The notes beneath the pieces were generated by a model. That model was not told the origin of the DNA, searched no databases, and worked only from the letters and a program-made list of their open reading frames with translations. The translations under genes and the position numbers were made by a program. Shown in pieces: positions 52,825 through 61,305 of a stretch of 64,000 bases of DNA. The DNA lies in assembly GCF_000309385.1 (NCBI RefSeq), contig NZ_JH976537.1, positions 2,740,010 through 2,804,009 of the forward strand, read 5' to 3'. How positions within the stretch are numbered: position 1 is the first letter of the stretch; each line of letters starts with the position of its first letter. Source of the DNA: Nodosilinea nodulosa PCC 7104. GTDB lineage: Bacteria > Cyanobacteriota > Cyanobacteriia > Phormidesmidales > Phormidesmidaceae.

Positions 52825-53343
52825 CTACGACACCTGCTGCACTTCCCAGGGCAAGACAGGCCGCGCTTCGCTGCCGGGGGGATAGTGGGCGAGATCGGCT
52901 TCCATCAGGTGGTGGGGGCGATCGCACAGCAGCATCTCCTCCAGAGAATCCCAGTGGAGGCGCTGAAAGAAGCGCACGTTTTGTTCTTGCACGGTGGCGA
53001 GGAAGCGATCGCAGCCCCAGGTGTTGGCCGTTGTCACCGCCTTGTAGATTAGTCCTTTGCCAATGCGGCCAACGCGACGATAGTTGGGGTGCACCCCCAG
53101 CCGCCCCCCGTACCAGAGCCGGGGCGACTTTTCGTAAATCCGCACCACGCCCACGACGCGATGCTCCGGAGATGCATCGCAATCCAGCGCCACAATGGGG
53201 TAGGCCACGCCGTCCAAAGTATCGGCATCATTCTGGTCAAAGAGCCCCTGCTCTTCGCAGAAAATAGCCTGACGGAGAGAAAAATAGCCCTTTAGATCGT
53301 CGGAAGATTTAGCTAGCTCAAAGCTATAGCGATGGAGTGCCAT
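52825..53343 (-). CDS. Nit1C-cluster GNAT N-acetyltransferase (Sll0786/MSMEG_0567 type)
   Basis: The 172-residue GNAT has an N-terminal helix (YFSLRQAIFCEEQGLFDQND), beta strands (EHRVVGVVRIYEKSPRLWYG) and the acetyl-CoA loop HPNYRRVGRIGKGLIYKAV. The C-terminal part (FLATVQEQNVRFFQRLHWDS) and the final CDRPHHLMEADL are typical of the Nit1C subgroup. It lies between the radical SAM and AIR-synthase-like genes. ATG 53343 is used; the open frame begins at a TTG at 53355. Confidence 0.85.
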   Translation of the reverse strand: MALHRYSFELAKSSDDLKGYFSLRQAIFCEEQGLFDQNDADTLDGVAYPIVALDCDASPEHRVVGVVRIYEKSPRLWYGGRLGVHPNYRRVGRIGKGLIYKAVTTANTWGCDRFLATVQEQNVRFFQRLHWDSLEEMLLCDRPHHLMEADLAHYPPGSEARPVLPWEVQQVS

Positions 53344-53416
53344 GGTAGTCGCCAAGGTTGTTCTGGGTTAGATATATCGGGATAGAAATCCCCTCCTGGG
53401 AGGGGCAGGGGGTGGG

Positions 53417-54505
53417 TCACCCCTCAAAGGTCGAAAGCGCCGAACAGGCGCCGCACTTGGCGCAGCCCGCCTTCATATCCGCCGAGGCCATGCCCGATTG
53501 CTTCAGCAGGGCGCCGACTCGCTGATAGAGGGCAAACATAAACTCGCTGCTGGGGGCCGGATGGCCGGACAGGGGGGTTTCGCCGATGGGCACAAAGGGC
53601 ACAACAAAGGGGTATACGCCGATCTGAATCAGGCGATCGCTGGCTTCCACCAGCGTCTCCAGGCTGTCGCCCAGGCCCGCCAGCAGGTAGGTACTCACCT
53701 GGCCCCAGCCAAACACCTTGACCGCCGCTTCAAAGGCCTGATAGTAGACGGTCAGCGGTACTTCGGCCTTGCCGGGCATAATCCTGGCTCGCACCGCCGG
53801 GTCGACCGCCTCCAGGTGCATGCCCAGGCTGTCGACGCCAGCAGCCTTCATGCGGTCAAACCAGGCAAAGTCGTCGGGCGGTTCGCACTGGGCCTGAATC
53901 GGCAGGTGCGGCACTCGCTGGCGAATGGCGGCGGCGCATTCGGTCAGGTAGGCGGCACCGCGATCGCTCGTATTCGGCGTGCCCGTGGTCATAATCATGT
54001 GGGTGACACCATCGAGCCGGACAGCGGCCTCGGCCACCTCGGCCAGTTGTTGGGGCGTCTTGCGGGCAATGGTGCGGCCAGCATCCAGGGATTTCTCAAT
54101 GGCGCAAAACTGACAGGCGGTGGCGGGGTCGCGGTAGCGCATGCAGGTCTGCTGCACCGTGGTCGCCAGCACGTCGCGCCCGTGCAGCAGGGCGATCTGA
54201 CCATAGGGAGTGCCGTCAGCCGTAGTCAAGCCGTAGAACTTGGGCGAGTTGGGCAGATCGATGGAGGTAATGGCCTCCCCCGAGGCTTCTAGATGCAGGG
54301 GGCTAGCCGCTGTAGCCCTGAGAGCGTAGGGAGATTGGGCGGCGCTGTTGGTGTAGACCGGCACCATGACGGTGGTGCCGTCGATGGTGATGGCCCTGTG
54401 GTCGGAGGGGCCTGCGCCACCTCGCCGCCCCGTTGCCCCAGGGATAGACTCCACCAGCCGCAGCCCGTGGGTTTGTAACTCTGTAATCAGCCGTTGCTTG
54501 TTCAT
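53417..54505 (-). CDS. Nit1C-cluster radical SAM protein (Sll0785/MSMEG_0568 type)
   Basis: The 362-residue protein resembles biotin/lipoate-synthase-like radical SAM enzymes. The cluster-binding cysteines lie in TCMRYRDPATACQFCAIE (C-x9-C-x2-C), at about 125-140, rather than the canonical CxxxCxxC. GVTHMIMTTGTPNTSDRG and QVSTYLLAGLGDS follow as barrel strands. The C-terminus has an extra CAKCGACSAL motif that could bind a second Fe-S cluster. It sits directly between nitrilase and GNAT genes. The reaction is unknown. Confidence 0.85.
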   Translation of the reverse strand: MNKQRLITELQTHGLRLVESIPGATGRRGGAGPSDHRAITIDGTTVMVPVYTNSAAQSPYALRATAASPLHLEASGEAITSIDLPNSPKFYGLTTADGTPYGQIALLHGRDVLATTVQQTCMRYRDPATACQFCAIEKSLDAGRTIARKTPQQLAEVAEAAVRLDGVTHMIMTTGTPNTSDRGAAYLTECAAAIRQRVPHLPIQAQCEPPDDFAWFDRMKAAGVDSLGMHLEAVDPAVRARIMPGKAEVPLTVYYQAFEAAVKVFGWGQVSTYLLAGLGDSLETLVEASDRLIQIGVYPFVVPFVPIGETPLSGHPAPSSEFMFALYQRVGALLKQSGMASADMKAGCAKCGACSALSTFEG

Positions 54506-54603
54506 GGCCTGCCGCTCAATACCCGATAAAAACCTGCGTCAATTCCTGCCGCCAAAATCCGGCGGCTCCATACCCAATTCAGCTGTAGACATGCGGTCCT
54601 AGC

Positions 54604-55659
54604 CTAGGCCGTTGGCAAACCAAGGCCGCTAGGGGGAAGATCCTGTGCCATTTCGCCCTGCAGACCTGGGGAGACCTGGGTTTCCCCAGAGGCCTGGGCC
54701 TCTCCATTCGGCCTGGGGGAAAAGGGTACTGGCGCATCTACCACCGACCAGGGGTCAGTATTTAACCGCAGACGTAGCAGATCGGGGCGGGCGTAGTGGC
54801 CTACCGAGTCCATCATGCGCTTGCGTTTGGTAATCAGCGAAAAGTCGAGATCGGCGATCGCCAGCCCCTCCCCTGCTGCAATGGGTTCCGTCAGAGGCAC
54901 CCCCTCGGGGCTAATAATGGCGGTATAGCACCCCCCCGACAGCACCCGCTGCATGGCCTCATCGCCAGTAATCTGCTGTTTTTGCTCGGGGGTCAGCCAG
55001 CCTGTGGCATTGACCACAAAGCAGCCCGACTCCAGCGCGTGGTGGCGCATGGTGACCTCCATCTGGTCGCCAAAGATTTGCCCCACCATCGATCCTGGAA
55101 ACTGGCCGCAGTGAATTTGCTCGTTCTGGGTCATCAGGGCATAGCGGGCCAGAGGGTTGTAGTGCTCCCAGCAGGCCAGTGCGCCCACCCGGCCCGCCGC
55201 CGTATCCACCACCCGCAGACCGGCCCCATCCCCCTGGCCCCACACCATACGCTCGTGGTAGGTGGGGGTAATCTTGCGCCGCTTCAGCAGCAGGCTGCCG
55301 TCGGCGTCAAAAATCAGCTGGGTGTTGTAGAGAGAACCGGCGTCCCGCTCGTTGACCCCCAGCACCACCACCATGCCGTAGGACCTGGCTGCCCGGCTCA
55401 CCGCATCGGTGACTGGCCCCGGTACCACCACCGCCTCTTCGTACAGCCGCAGATGCTCTTTGCCCATCAGCACCGGGGGCTGCACAAACGAGAAATAGGG
55501 ATAGTAGGGAATGAAGGTTTCTGGAAAAACAATCAGATTAACCCCGGCCCGGGCGGCCTGGGCGATGGTCTCCAGCACCTTTTCGGTGGTGCCGTCGCAG
55601 TTAAACAGCACGGGGCTAATCTGCGCCGCGGCGGCTCGGATGGTTTTGGTGTGATCCAT
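54604..55659 (-). CDS. Nit1-subfamily nitrilase (Nit6803/Sll0784 type)
   Basis: The 351-residue nitrilase-superfamily enzyme shows the full Glu-Lys-Cys catalytic set: Glu in [15 protein letters not shown], Lys in [16 protein letters not shown] and Cys in [16 protein letters not shown]. The C-terminal [18 protein letters not shown] and [18 protein letters not shown] segments match Nit6803. Such enzymes hydrolyse nitriles to acids and ammonia; Nit1C nitrilases have been linked to cyanide assimilation in Pseudomonas. Start ATG 55659 ([11 protein letters not shown]); upstream codons to 55785 have non-native composition. The C-terminus carries about 45 extra polar residues. Confidence 0.9.
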   Translation of the reverse strand: MDHTKTIRAAAAQISPVLFNCDGTTEKVLETIAQAARAGVNLIVFPETFIPYYPYFSFVQPPVLMGKEHLRLYEEAVVVPGPVTDAVSRAARSYGMVVVLGVNERDAGSLYNTQLIFDADGSLLLKRRKITPTYHERMVWGQGDGAGLRVVDTAAGRVGALACWEHYNPLARYALMTQNEQIHCGQFPGSMVGQIFGDQMEVTMRHHALESGCFVVNATGWLTPEQKQQITGDEAMQRVLSGGCYTAIISPEGVPLTEPIAAGEGLAIADLDFSLITKRKRMMDSVGHYARPDLLRLRLNTDPWSVVDAPVPFSPRPNGEAQASGETQVSPGLQGEMAQDLPPSGLGLPTA

Positions 55660-55750
55660 AGGACGTTGGTGAGAGGAGGGAACTGGGGGGCCATGCCCAC
55701 CCTGCAAATCTGTCGCCCCTCGCCTGGGGGAGAGGGGTTGAAGGCGATCG

Positions 55751-56233
55751 CTACATGGTCCAGGTGTCGAGAATGAAGGCCCCATCTTTGCGGTGCATGA
55801 GCACGATGTCGAGCACGTCGAGGGGGCTGATGGGGCGAATACCGGGAATTAGAGACGGCTCACCGTGGCCGTAAAGGGCCTGGAGGGCAAAGCGACAGGC
55901 ATAGATCTTGCAGCCCATCTCCAGCAGTTTGACAATCTGGTTATTCATGGCCAGATGTCCGGGGAAGGCTTCGTCGTTGAGCTTGGGAAAGCCGCGCTGC
56001 ACCCCCAGGGTGACCCCAGGACCGTAGAGCAGTACCGAAGTCTCAAAGCCCTTGCGAATGAGGCGGGTGGCCTGGAGCAGGTTGACCAGGCCGATGGAGC
56101 CTTCAAAGGCGACGGTGTGGAAGGTAACGAGGGCTTTCTCACCCGGCTCGGCCTGGACATCGGGAAACACCTTCTCTTCGTAATCGACTAAAAAATCTCC
56201 AGCCTGGTGGGCCGGTGTAGTTACTTCAGGCAT
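55751..56233 (-). CDS. Sll0783/MSMEG_0572-type nitrogen-starvation protein
   Basis: The 160-residue protein has a DsrE-like layout: [40 protein letters not shown] and [20 protein letters not shown]. It matches the family of Synechocystis Sll0783, which is induced by nitrogen starvation and required for polyhydroxybutyrate accumulation. It is the first gene of the Nit1C minus-strand operon. ATG 56233 with AGGAG about 9 bases upstream is clearly better than the frame start at 56284. Its promoter holds an NtcA site. Confidence 0.88.
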   Translation of the reverse strand: MPEVTTPAHQAGDFLVDYEEKVFPDVQAEPGEKALVTFHTVAFEGSIGLVNLLQATRLIRKGFETSVLLYGPGVTLGVQRGFPKLNDEAFPGHLAMNNQIVKLLEMGCKIYACRFALQALYGHGEPSLIPGIRPISPLDVLDIVLMHRKDGAFILDTWTM

Positions 56234-56292
56234 GTATTTTCGCTCCTGGCAAAATTGCTTGCAGTCAGACAGCTGTGGCTGCATGTCTCAGA

Positions 56293-56334
56293 ACCTTACG
56301 GGTGATTTCAGCGAGTTCCCGTATCAGCAACTAC
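56293..56334 (-). promoter_or_regulatory. NtcA class II promoter of the Nit1C operon
   Basis: A perfect GTA-N8-TAC site lies at 56321-56334. On the minus strand it is followed after exactly 22 bases by TAAGGT (plus 56293-56298), matching the TAN3T -10 box of NtcA-activated promoters. Transcription would begin near 56286, leaving a leader of about 50 bases before ATG 56233. Confidence 0.75.
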
Positions 56335-56407
56335 AAACTTTGCGGGTCTGACCTAATCAACAGGGGCAGGGCAATAACGGTCGCGATGACAGGCCCTGAG
56401 GGAGGAA

Positions 56408-56433
56408 TACCCCTATCACTTTCGATAGGGGTA
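56408..56433. promoter_or_regulatory. perfect inverted repeat between the two NtcA promoters
   Basis: TACCCCTATC (56408-56417), loop ACTTTC, GATAGGGGTA (56424-56433). It could be a second regulator operator or an insulating hairpin. There is no T-run on either side. Confidence 0.5.
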
Positions 56434-56516
56434 CTGGCTAAATGCCCAGCTACCCACTGGGCCTGCGATCGCTCGCATCCCCCCACCCTGCCACTAGCGC
56501 TAGATCAGGGTTTTCT

Positions 56517-56559
56517 GTAGCCAGGGTTACATGTATTCCCCCAATCAACGACCTAGGGT
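56517..56559 (+). promoter_or_regulatory. NtcA class II promoter of the flavin oxidoreductase gene
   Basis: A perfect GTA-N8-TAC site lies at 56517-56530, followed after 23 bases by TAGGGT at 56554-56559, matching the TAN3T -10 box. The start codon is at 56601, so the leader is about 35 bases. Confidence 0.75.
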
Positions 56560-56600
56560 ACGAAACAGAAAACCCAGCGCACCTCACACAGGATTTAGCT

Positions 56601-57881
56601 ATGACCATGCATTACAGCGCGATCGTAATCGGCGGCGGCCAGGCGGGGCTGTCGATCAGCTACTGTCTACAGCGCCGGGGCATCGACCATCTGGTGCTGG
56701 AGCAGCATCAAATTGCCCACTCCTGGCGCACCAAGCGGTGGGATTCGTTTTGCCTGGTGACGCCAAACTGGCAGTGCCAGCTGCCTGGCTTTCCCTACCC
56801 CGACGACGACCCGGAGGGGTTTATGGGCCGCGATGCGATCGTGGAGTACATCGAGCGCTACGCCAGCCACTTTAACCCGCCGATTAGAACCGGGGTCAAA
56901 GTAGAGCGGGTGCGCCGGGGGGATGGAGTGAGCTTCGAGGTGGTCACCAACCAGAATACTTTCACCGCCGACCAGGTGGTGCTGGCCACGGGCGGCTACC
57001 ACACCCCCAAAATTCCCCGTCTGGCGGAGCGGCTGGATCCTAATGTGGTGCAGCTGCACTCAGCCGAGTACCGCAACCCTGAGTCGCTGCCTGAGGGTGC
57101 CATCCTGGTGGTGGGCACGGGGCAGTCGGGCTGCCAGATCGCCGAAGACCTGCACCTGACCGGGCGAAAAGTACATCTCTGCGTGGGGGGCGCGCCGCGA
57201 TCGCCCCGCCGCTACCGCGGTAAAGACGTAGTGGAGTGGCTCGACCAGATGGGCTACTACGATCTGGCGATCGATGACCACCCGCAAAAAGAAACCGTGC
57301 GCCACAAGACCAACCACTACGTCACCGGACGGGGCGGTGGCCGCGAAATTGACCTGCGCTACTTTGCCCTTGAGGGTATGGCGCTGCACGGTCGGCTCAC
57401 CGATATTCAGGGCACTCGCATGACCTTTGGCGACGACCTGAAGAAAAATCTTGACCAGGCCGATGCCGTTGCCGAAAGCATCAAGCGCACCATCGACCGC
57501 TATATTGACAGCAACAATATCGATGCGCCCATTGACCCGCCCTATCAGCCAGTCTGGCAGCCTAAAGCGGGTCCCTCCGAACTCGATTACCGTGAGGCCA
57601 ACATTACTTCAGTGATCTGGTGCATCGGCTATGGTATCGACTTTAGCTGGGTAGAGCTACCCGTGTTCGATGGGCAGGGGTATCCCGGTCACCGTCGCGG
57701 CGTGACTACCGTACCAGGGCTGTACTTCCTTGGCTTGCCCTGGCTTTATACCTGGGGGTCTGCGCGGTTCTCTGGCATCGCCCGCGATGCTGAGTACTTG
57801 GCCGATCAGATTGCCGCAAAAGCCGCAAGCGAGCAGCCCCGATCGCCCCGGGTAGTGAATGATGTCGCCATAGGGTCCTAG
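56601..57881 (+). CDS. Nit1C-cluster flavin-dependent oxidoreductase (MSMEG_0569 type)
   Basis: The 426-residue flavin monooxygenase-like protein has the FAD Rossmann motif VIGGGQAGLSISYCL near residues 9-23, an FMO-like segment (SWRTKRWDSFCLVTPNW) and a second nucleotide-binding motif VVGTGQSGCQIAEDL near 169-183. A C-terminal ICWxGYG-like stretch (SVIWCIGYGIDFSWVELPVF) follows. The subfamily is a regular Nit1C member. It is divergent from the rest of the cluster and has its own NtcA promoter. ATG 56601 with AGGA 11 bases upstream; the open frame to 56442 runs through the promoter and is rejected. Confidence 0.88.
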   Translation: MTMHYSAIVIGGGQAGLSISYCLQRRGIDHLVLEQHQIAHSWRTKRWDSFCLVTPNWQCQLPGFPYPDDDPEGFMGRDAIVEYIERYASHFNPPIRTGVKVERVRRGDGVSFEVVTNQNTFTADQVVLATGGYHTPKIPRLAERLDPNVVQLHSAEYRNPESLPEGAILVVGTGQSGCQIAEDLHLTGRKVHLCVGGAPRSPRRYRGKDVVEWLDQMGYYDLAIDDHPQKETVRHKTNHYVTGRGGGREIDLRYFALEGMALHGRLTDIQGTRMTFGDDLKKNLDQADAVAESIKRTIDRYIDSNNIDAPIDPPYQPVWQPKAGPSELDYREANITSVIWCIGYGIDFSWVELPVFDGQGYPGHRRGVTTVPGLYFLGLPWLYTWGSARFSGIARDAEYLADQIAAKAASEQPRSPRVVNDVAIGS

Positions 57882-58121
57882 GCGTTAGCCGCGCTCTGCC
57901 CCAGTCCTCTGCGGCACAAACTTAGACGCCATCTCGTCGGGCTAGGCAGTAGGAGAGCTAGGGAGGCATTTGCGAAGCAGTGCAACGTTTAGAGGTCATC
58001 CTCCCAGGAGCAGCCGCGATCTCAATTTCTAGTATTGACAGACCACTAGCGATTTGAAGCGAACTACCCATCTGGGAGACTGCTGCGATCGCTCTCGCGA
58101 GCCAAGTGGGCGACAGCGCGT

Positions 58122-58934
58122 TTAAGACTGTCCCAGTTCCTTAGAACGCTCGTAGGCAGACCGCACTGCGGCCATCAAAGTCGATCGCAGTCCCCCCGCC
58201 TCCAGGGCCGCAATTCCAGCGATGGTCGTACCGCCGGGGCTGGTGACGCGATCTTTGAGCACGGCTGGATGCAGGTCGCCCTGGTGCAAAAGCTCGCCGG
58301 TGCCGCGCACGGTGGCGATCGCCAGTTCCAGGGCGATCGCCCTGGGCAACCCCACCGCCACACCGCCATCCGCCAGCGCCTCTACCACCAGGGCAAGGTA
58401 GCCCGGCCCCGAGCCAGAGAGCGCTGTTACAGCGTCCATCTGAACCTCAGGAACCTCCACCACAGTGCCCACGCTGGCAAAAATGGTCCGCGCCCGCTGG
58501 CGCTGCTCCTCGCTGACGCCCTCGCTGGCCGTCAAAGCTGTGACGCCAGCCCCCACCGTAGCAGGGGTGTTGGGCATGGCCCGCACCACTGCCCAGCCGG
58601 GAAATGCCTGTTCCAGCCGAGCCAGATTAACCCCCGCCAAAATCGACAGGAGCAGCGGCACCTGTTCCCCCTCTGGCGGCGTCAACCGGCCCGCGACCGC
58701 CGCAAGCATCTGGGGCTTAATGGCCAACAGCACGGTTTCAGCGCCGTTGACGACCGCCTGGTTGTCGGCGGTGACCTGTACACCGTAGGTCTGCCGCAAA
58801 AAATCTCGCCGAGCCGCCTGGGGATCGCTCACCAGTACCGCTCCAGGGGCAAAGACCCCCTCACTAAGAAGGCGGGTGATGAGAGCTTCTCCCATCATCC
58901 CGCCGCCGATAACCCCAAATGTTGTCTCAGGCAT
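58122..58934 (-). CDS. proC: pyrroline-5-carboxylate reductase
   Basis: The 270-residue enzyme performs the last step of proline synthesis. Seen: N-terminal dinucleotide motif FGVIGGGMMGEALITRLL, VLLAIKPQML, VVRAMPNTPATVGAGVTALT, and the C-terminal ALSGSGPGYLALVVEALADG plus LKDRVTSPGGTTIAGI. ATG 58934 is chosen; the frame begins at a GTG at 58946. It is downstream of sepF on the same strand, the usual cyanobacterial order. Confidence 0.95.
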   Translation of the reverse strand: MPETTFGVIGGGMMGEALITRLLSEGVFAPGAVLVSDPQAARRDFLRQTYGVQVTADNQAVVNGAETVLLAIKPQMLAAVAGRLTPPEGEQVPLLLSILAGVNLARLEQAFPGWAVVRAMPNTPATVGAGVTALTASEGVSEEQRQRARTIFASVGTVVEVPEVQMDAVTALSGSGPGYLALVVEALADGGVAVGLPRAIALELAIATVRGTGELLHQGDLHPAVLKDRVTSPGGTTIAGIAALEAGGLRSTLMAAVRSAYERSKELGQS

Positions 58935-59073
58935 AGCTTGACCCACGACTTAAACGTCCATTGTCGCCAGTGAAGACCACAACCCAAGATAGCCCCCGGA
59001 ATTAGACCGGGGGCAGTGATAGTCACAATCGAGAGCGCTGGTTAGAGCGCCTGGATAACGATTAGGTAGCCGC

Positions 59074-59664
59074 CTAGGCCATCCGAGCCATTGACTCTGC
59101 ACCCCAGGTGGGAGCCGGGGGCATTTGGCCGGGCATGGGCATACCCTGGGGCTGCCCCATGAAGATTTCCTCTTCGTACTCGGTGGGGGTGCTCACCTGC
59201 ACGCAGTTGGGGGTGAAGAGAAAAATGCTTTCGCCGATGCGCTCCTGGTGGCCATCGATGGCGTAGGTGCCGCCCGCCACGAAGTCAACCGCCCGCTGAG
59301 CCTGGTCAGGATCCATAATGGTGAGGTTTAGCACCACCGACTTGCGCTCCCGCAGGGCTTGGATGGCCTGGGGCATCTCTTCAAAGGAGCGGGGTTCCAT
59401 CACCACCACTTCGGAGGTGCCGTTCATGGCACCGGGCATACCAATTACGTTGCTGGCCATCGGGGTCATTCCTGCATCAGTGGGCATCATACGTTCGCGA
59501 CGGGGGCGGCTCCGCCGAACTTCTTCGGGCTGGGGCTGCACGATAGGCTGGGTATTCTCTTCTTGGTAGAGGTTTTGATACTCCTCTCCATCCATTTCTT
59601 CGTATTCGTAGTCGTAATCTGCTGGGTCGTTTAGGCCAACGAAGTCCCGCAGCTTAGAAAACAT
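59074..59664 (-). CDS. sepF: cell division protein SepF
   Basis: The 196-residue protein has the SepF N-terminal amphipathic helix ([11 protein letters not shown]), an acidic Tyr-rich linker, a basic variable segment and the C-terminal SepF domain (about 100-175): [57 protein letters not shown]. SepF tethers FtsZ filaments to the membrane. ATG 59664 is preferred; a GTG at 59673 is in frame. A TATACT -10-like box on the minus strand at plus 59988-59993 suggests its own promoter. Confidence 0.93.
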   Translation of the reverse strand: MFSKLRDFVGLNDPADYDYEYEEMDGEEYQNLYQEENTQPIVQPQPEEVRRSRPRRERMMPTDAGMTPMASNVIGMPGAMNGTSEVVVMEPRSFEEMPQAIQALRERKSVVLNLTIMDPDQAQRAVDFVAGGTYAIDGHQERIGESIFLFTPNCVQVSTPTEYEEEIFMGQPQGMPMPGQMPPAPTWGAESMARMA

Positions 59665-60210
59665 GTTGCTCACAACTTACACTCCACGATGACTATCACT
59701 CAGGTAGGCGAACCCCGTGGCCATTGACCGATGGGGAAGGGCGTCATGCTCCGGTTATCCGAGGGCCATGATAGCGCCAAATTTCCATTTGCAACGGCTG
59801 CACGACAAATTAATCGGGTGAGCCTGGGGTTATGGGGGAGTCAGGCCCTCTGGGAAAGCGCCTGACGGTCTAAACCTACATTCAAAACCCAGTGGTAAAT
59901 CGAACACCGGAGTGACACGCATCTCACTGAGCTACGGCAGGTTTAGGGCTTTGCGTTAATACCCTGTACACAGAATATTGAGACCACAGTATACACGAAA
60001 TCAAAAAAAGGAATAGCTGATTCACAATTAGTTAAAACTTTTTTTTGGGTAGGGCTAGATTTTGCCCCCAATATCTAGATTCTGTTTGGGGAGAGATTTG
60101 GGATCAAGCACTGGCTGCGATCGCCCCAATCCGTTGCCTCGCCAGCGCCCAAGCGCCCGGTTTCAGTTAGCAACTCAGGCAAAAATTGCTCGGTTTCACG
60201 CTGGCCGAGA
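59665..60210. other. 546-bp gap between pipY and sepF
   Basis: This AT-rich region on the sepF side has a TATACT -10-like box (minus strand, plus 59988-59993) and poly-T/poly-A tracts at 60002-60050. No gene or RNA family was recognised. It separates the pipX-pipY pair from sepF-proC, so they are probably separate transcripts with partial read-through. Confidence 0.5.
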
Positions 60211-60897
60211 TCAAGGTGCTGGAGGTCGCGGACCAAACAGCGCCGTACCCAGCCGCACCAGAGTAGCTCCACAGGCAATGGCCTCTCGATAATCCCCCGA
60301 CATGCCCATGGAAAGCTGGTCAATATGCAGGCGGCTAAAGTTAGCCCGATTGATGGTTTCGGCCAGGGTCTTGGCACCGCCAAAAACCTCTCGGATCGTA
60401 CTGTCGCTAGCCCCCTGGGGGGGAATGGTCATGAGGCCACAGAGTTTGAGATAGGCCAGCTGATCGAACTGGGGCAATAGGGGCTCTAGCGCCGCCGCGT
60501 CGATTCCAGACTTGGGCGGATCGGGCACCAGTTTGACCTGGAGGCAGCACCGGGGCGCTTTGCTCAGATCCTGAGCGGCCTGATCCAGGCGTTGGGCCAG
60601 CTTAAGGCTGTCTACGGAGTGAATCCAGTCGAAGTGCTCAACGGCTTTGCGGGCCTTATTGGTTTGCAGATGGCCAATCAAATGCCAGGTAATGTCGGGC
60701 AGATCGGTGAGGTCGGCCTGTTTCGCGATCGCCTCCTGCACCCGGCTTTCGCCAAAATGCCGCACCCCTCGCCCGTAGGCAGCCCGAATGGTGTCCACGG
60801 GCAGAAACTTAGTGACCGCAATCAGCGTAACCGAGGGGGGAATAGCGCGGCGAATGCTCTCGAAGGTCTCGGGCAGGGGGCCAGAGGCAGCGGTCAT
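60211..60897 (-). CDS. pipY: YggS/PipY-family PLP homeostasis protein
   Basis: The 228-residue protein has the single-domain PLP-binding TIM barrel of the YggS/PLPBP family: PSVTLIAVTKFLP with the PLP-binding Lys, HFGESRVQEAI, WHLIGHLQTNKARKAV, CGLMTIPPQG, LSMGMSGDYREAIACGATLV and RLGTALFGPR. In cyanobacteria this gene is pipY, co-transcribed with pipX. Here its ATG overlaps the pipX stop (ATGA). Confidence 0.95.
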   Translation of the reverse strand: MTAASGPLPETFESIRRAIPPSVTLIAVTKFLPVDTIRAAYGRGVRHFGESRVQEAIAKQADLTDLPDITWHLIGHLQTNKARKAVEHFDWIHSVDSLKLAQRLDQAAQDLSKAPRCCLQVKLVPDPPKSGIDAAALEPLLPQFDQLAYLKLCGLMTIPPQGASDSTIREVFGGAKTLAETINRANFSRLHIDQLSMGMSGDYREAIACGATLVRLGTALFGPRPPAP

Positions 60898-61166
60898 TGA
60901 AAGGTCTGCTTGTAGGTGTGCTGTAGTCGATCATAGTCCGCCTGCTGGCCTGCCCGCCGCAAAATACGCAGGCGACTTTCAAGCATTAGGCGGGCGCTGC
61001 TGCGGCCCAGCGGCTGAAACACCAGACCTTCGGTGGGGGAATGGGTGACTAGAAAAAACAGCCGCTGGGCGTATAGGGTGGCAAACAGCTCTTGACCGTC
61101 GTCTACTATGCACACTCTGAAGAGCAGGCCGAAATTCGGATGATTGAGATAGGTTTCTGTGCTCAT
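60894..61166 (-). CDS. pipX: PII-interacting protein PipX, NtcA coactivator
   Basis: The 90-residue protein matches PipX: MSTETYLNHPNFGLLFRVCI, ELFATLYAQRLFFLVT (Tudor-like beta domain), then GRSSARLMLESRLRILRRAG and YDRLQHTYKQTF helices. PipX binds NtcA to stimulate nitrogen-stress transcription and is sequestered by PII when nitrogen is sufficient. Its stop overlaps the pipY start by four bases. It lies about 3.3 kb from the Nit1C cluster, whose promoters carry NtcA sites. Confidence 0.95.
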   Translation of the reverse strand: MSTETYLNHPNFGLLFRVCIVDDGQELFATLYAQRLFFLVTHSPTEGLVFQPLGRSSARLMLESRLRILRRAGQQADYDRLQHTYKQTFQ

Positions 61167-61305
61167 TCAAGTATGGAAGAGGCTCTTCTGTATGCCAGGA
61201 TGATTGCTCTGTCTGTTCAATTCGCCACATGCATTCTAGAACCTGGCGTGCATTGTGCATGCATCCAGGGGGGAGGGCTACCGTTTATTGCGATTTATTG
61301 CTGAA

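Larger units (their letters stand above)
56234..56600. other. divergent Nit1C regulatory region
   Basis: This 367-bp region separates the minus-strand Sll0783-type operon from the plus-strand flavin oxidoreductase. It contains two NtcA-type promoters, one per direction, and between them a perfect 10-bp inverted repeat (56408-56433). No reading frame with family features was found. Confidence 0.8.

Noticed and set aside
54796-55776. 326-codon plus-strand frame opposite the nitrilase
   Set aside because: Antisense shadow of a gene with an intact catalytic triad.
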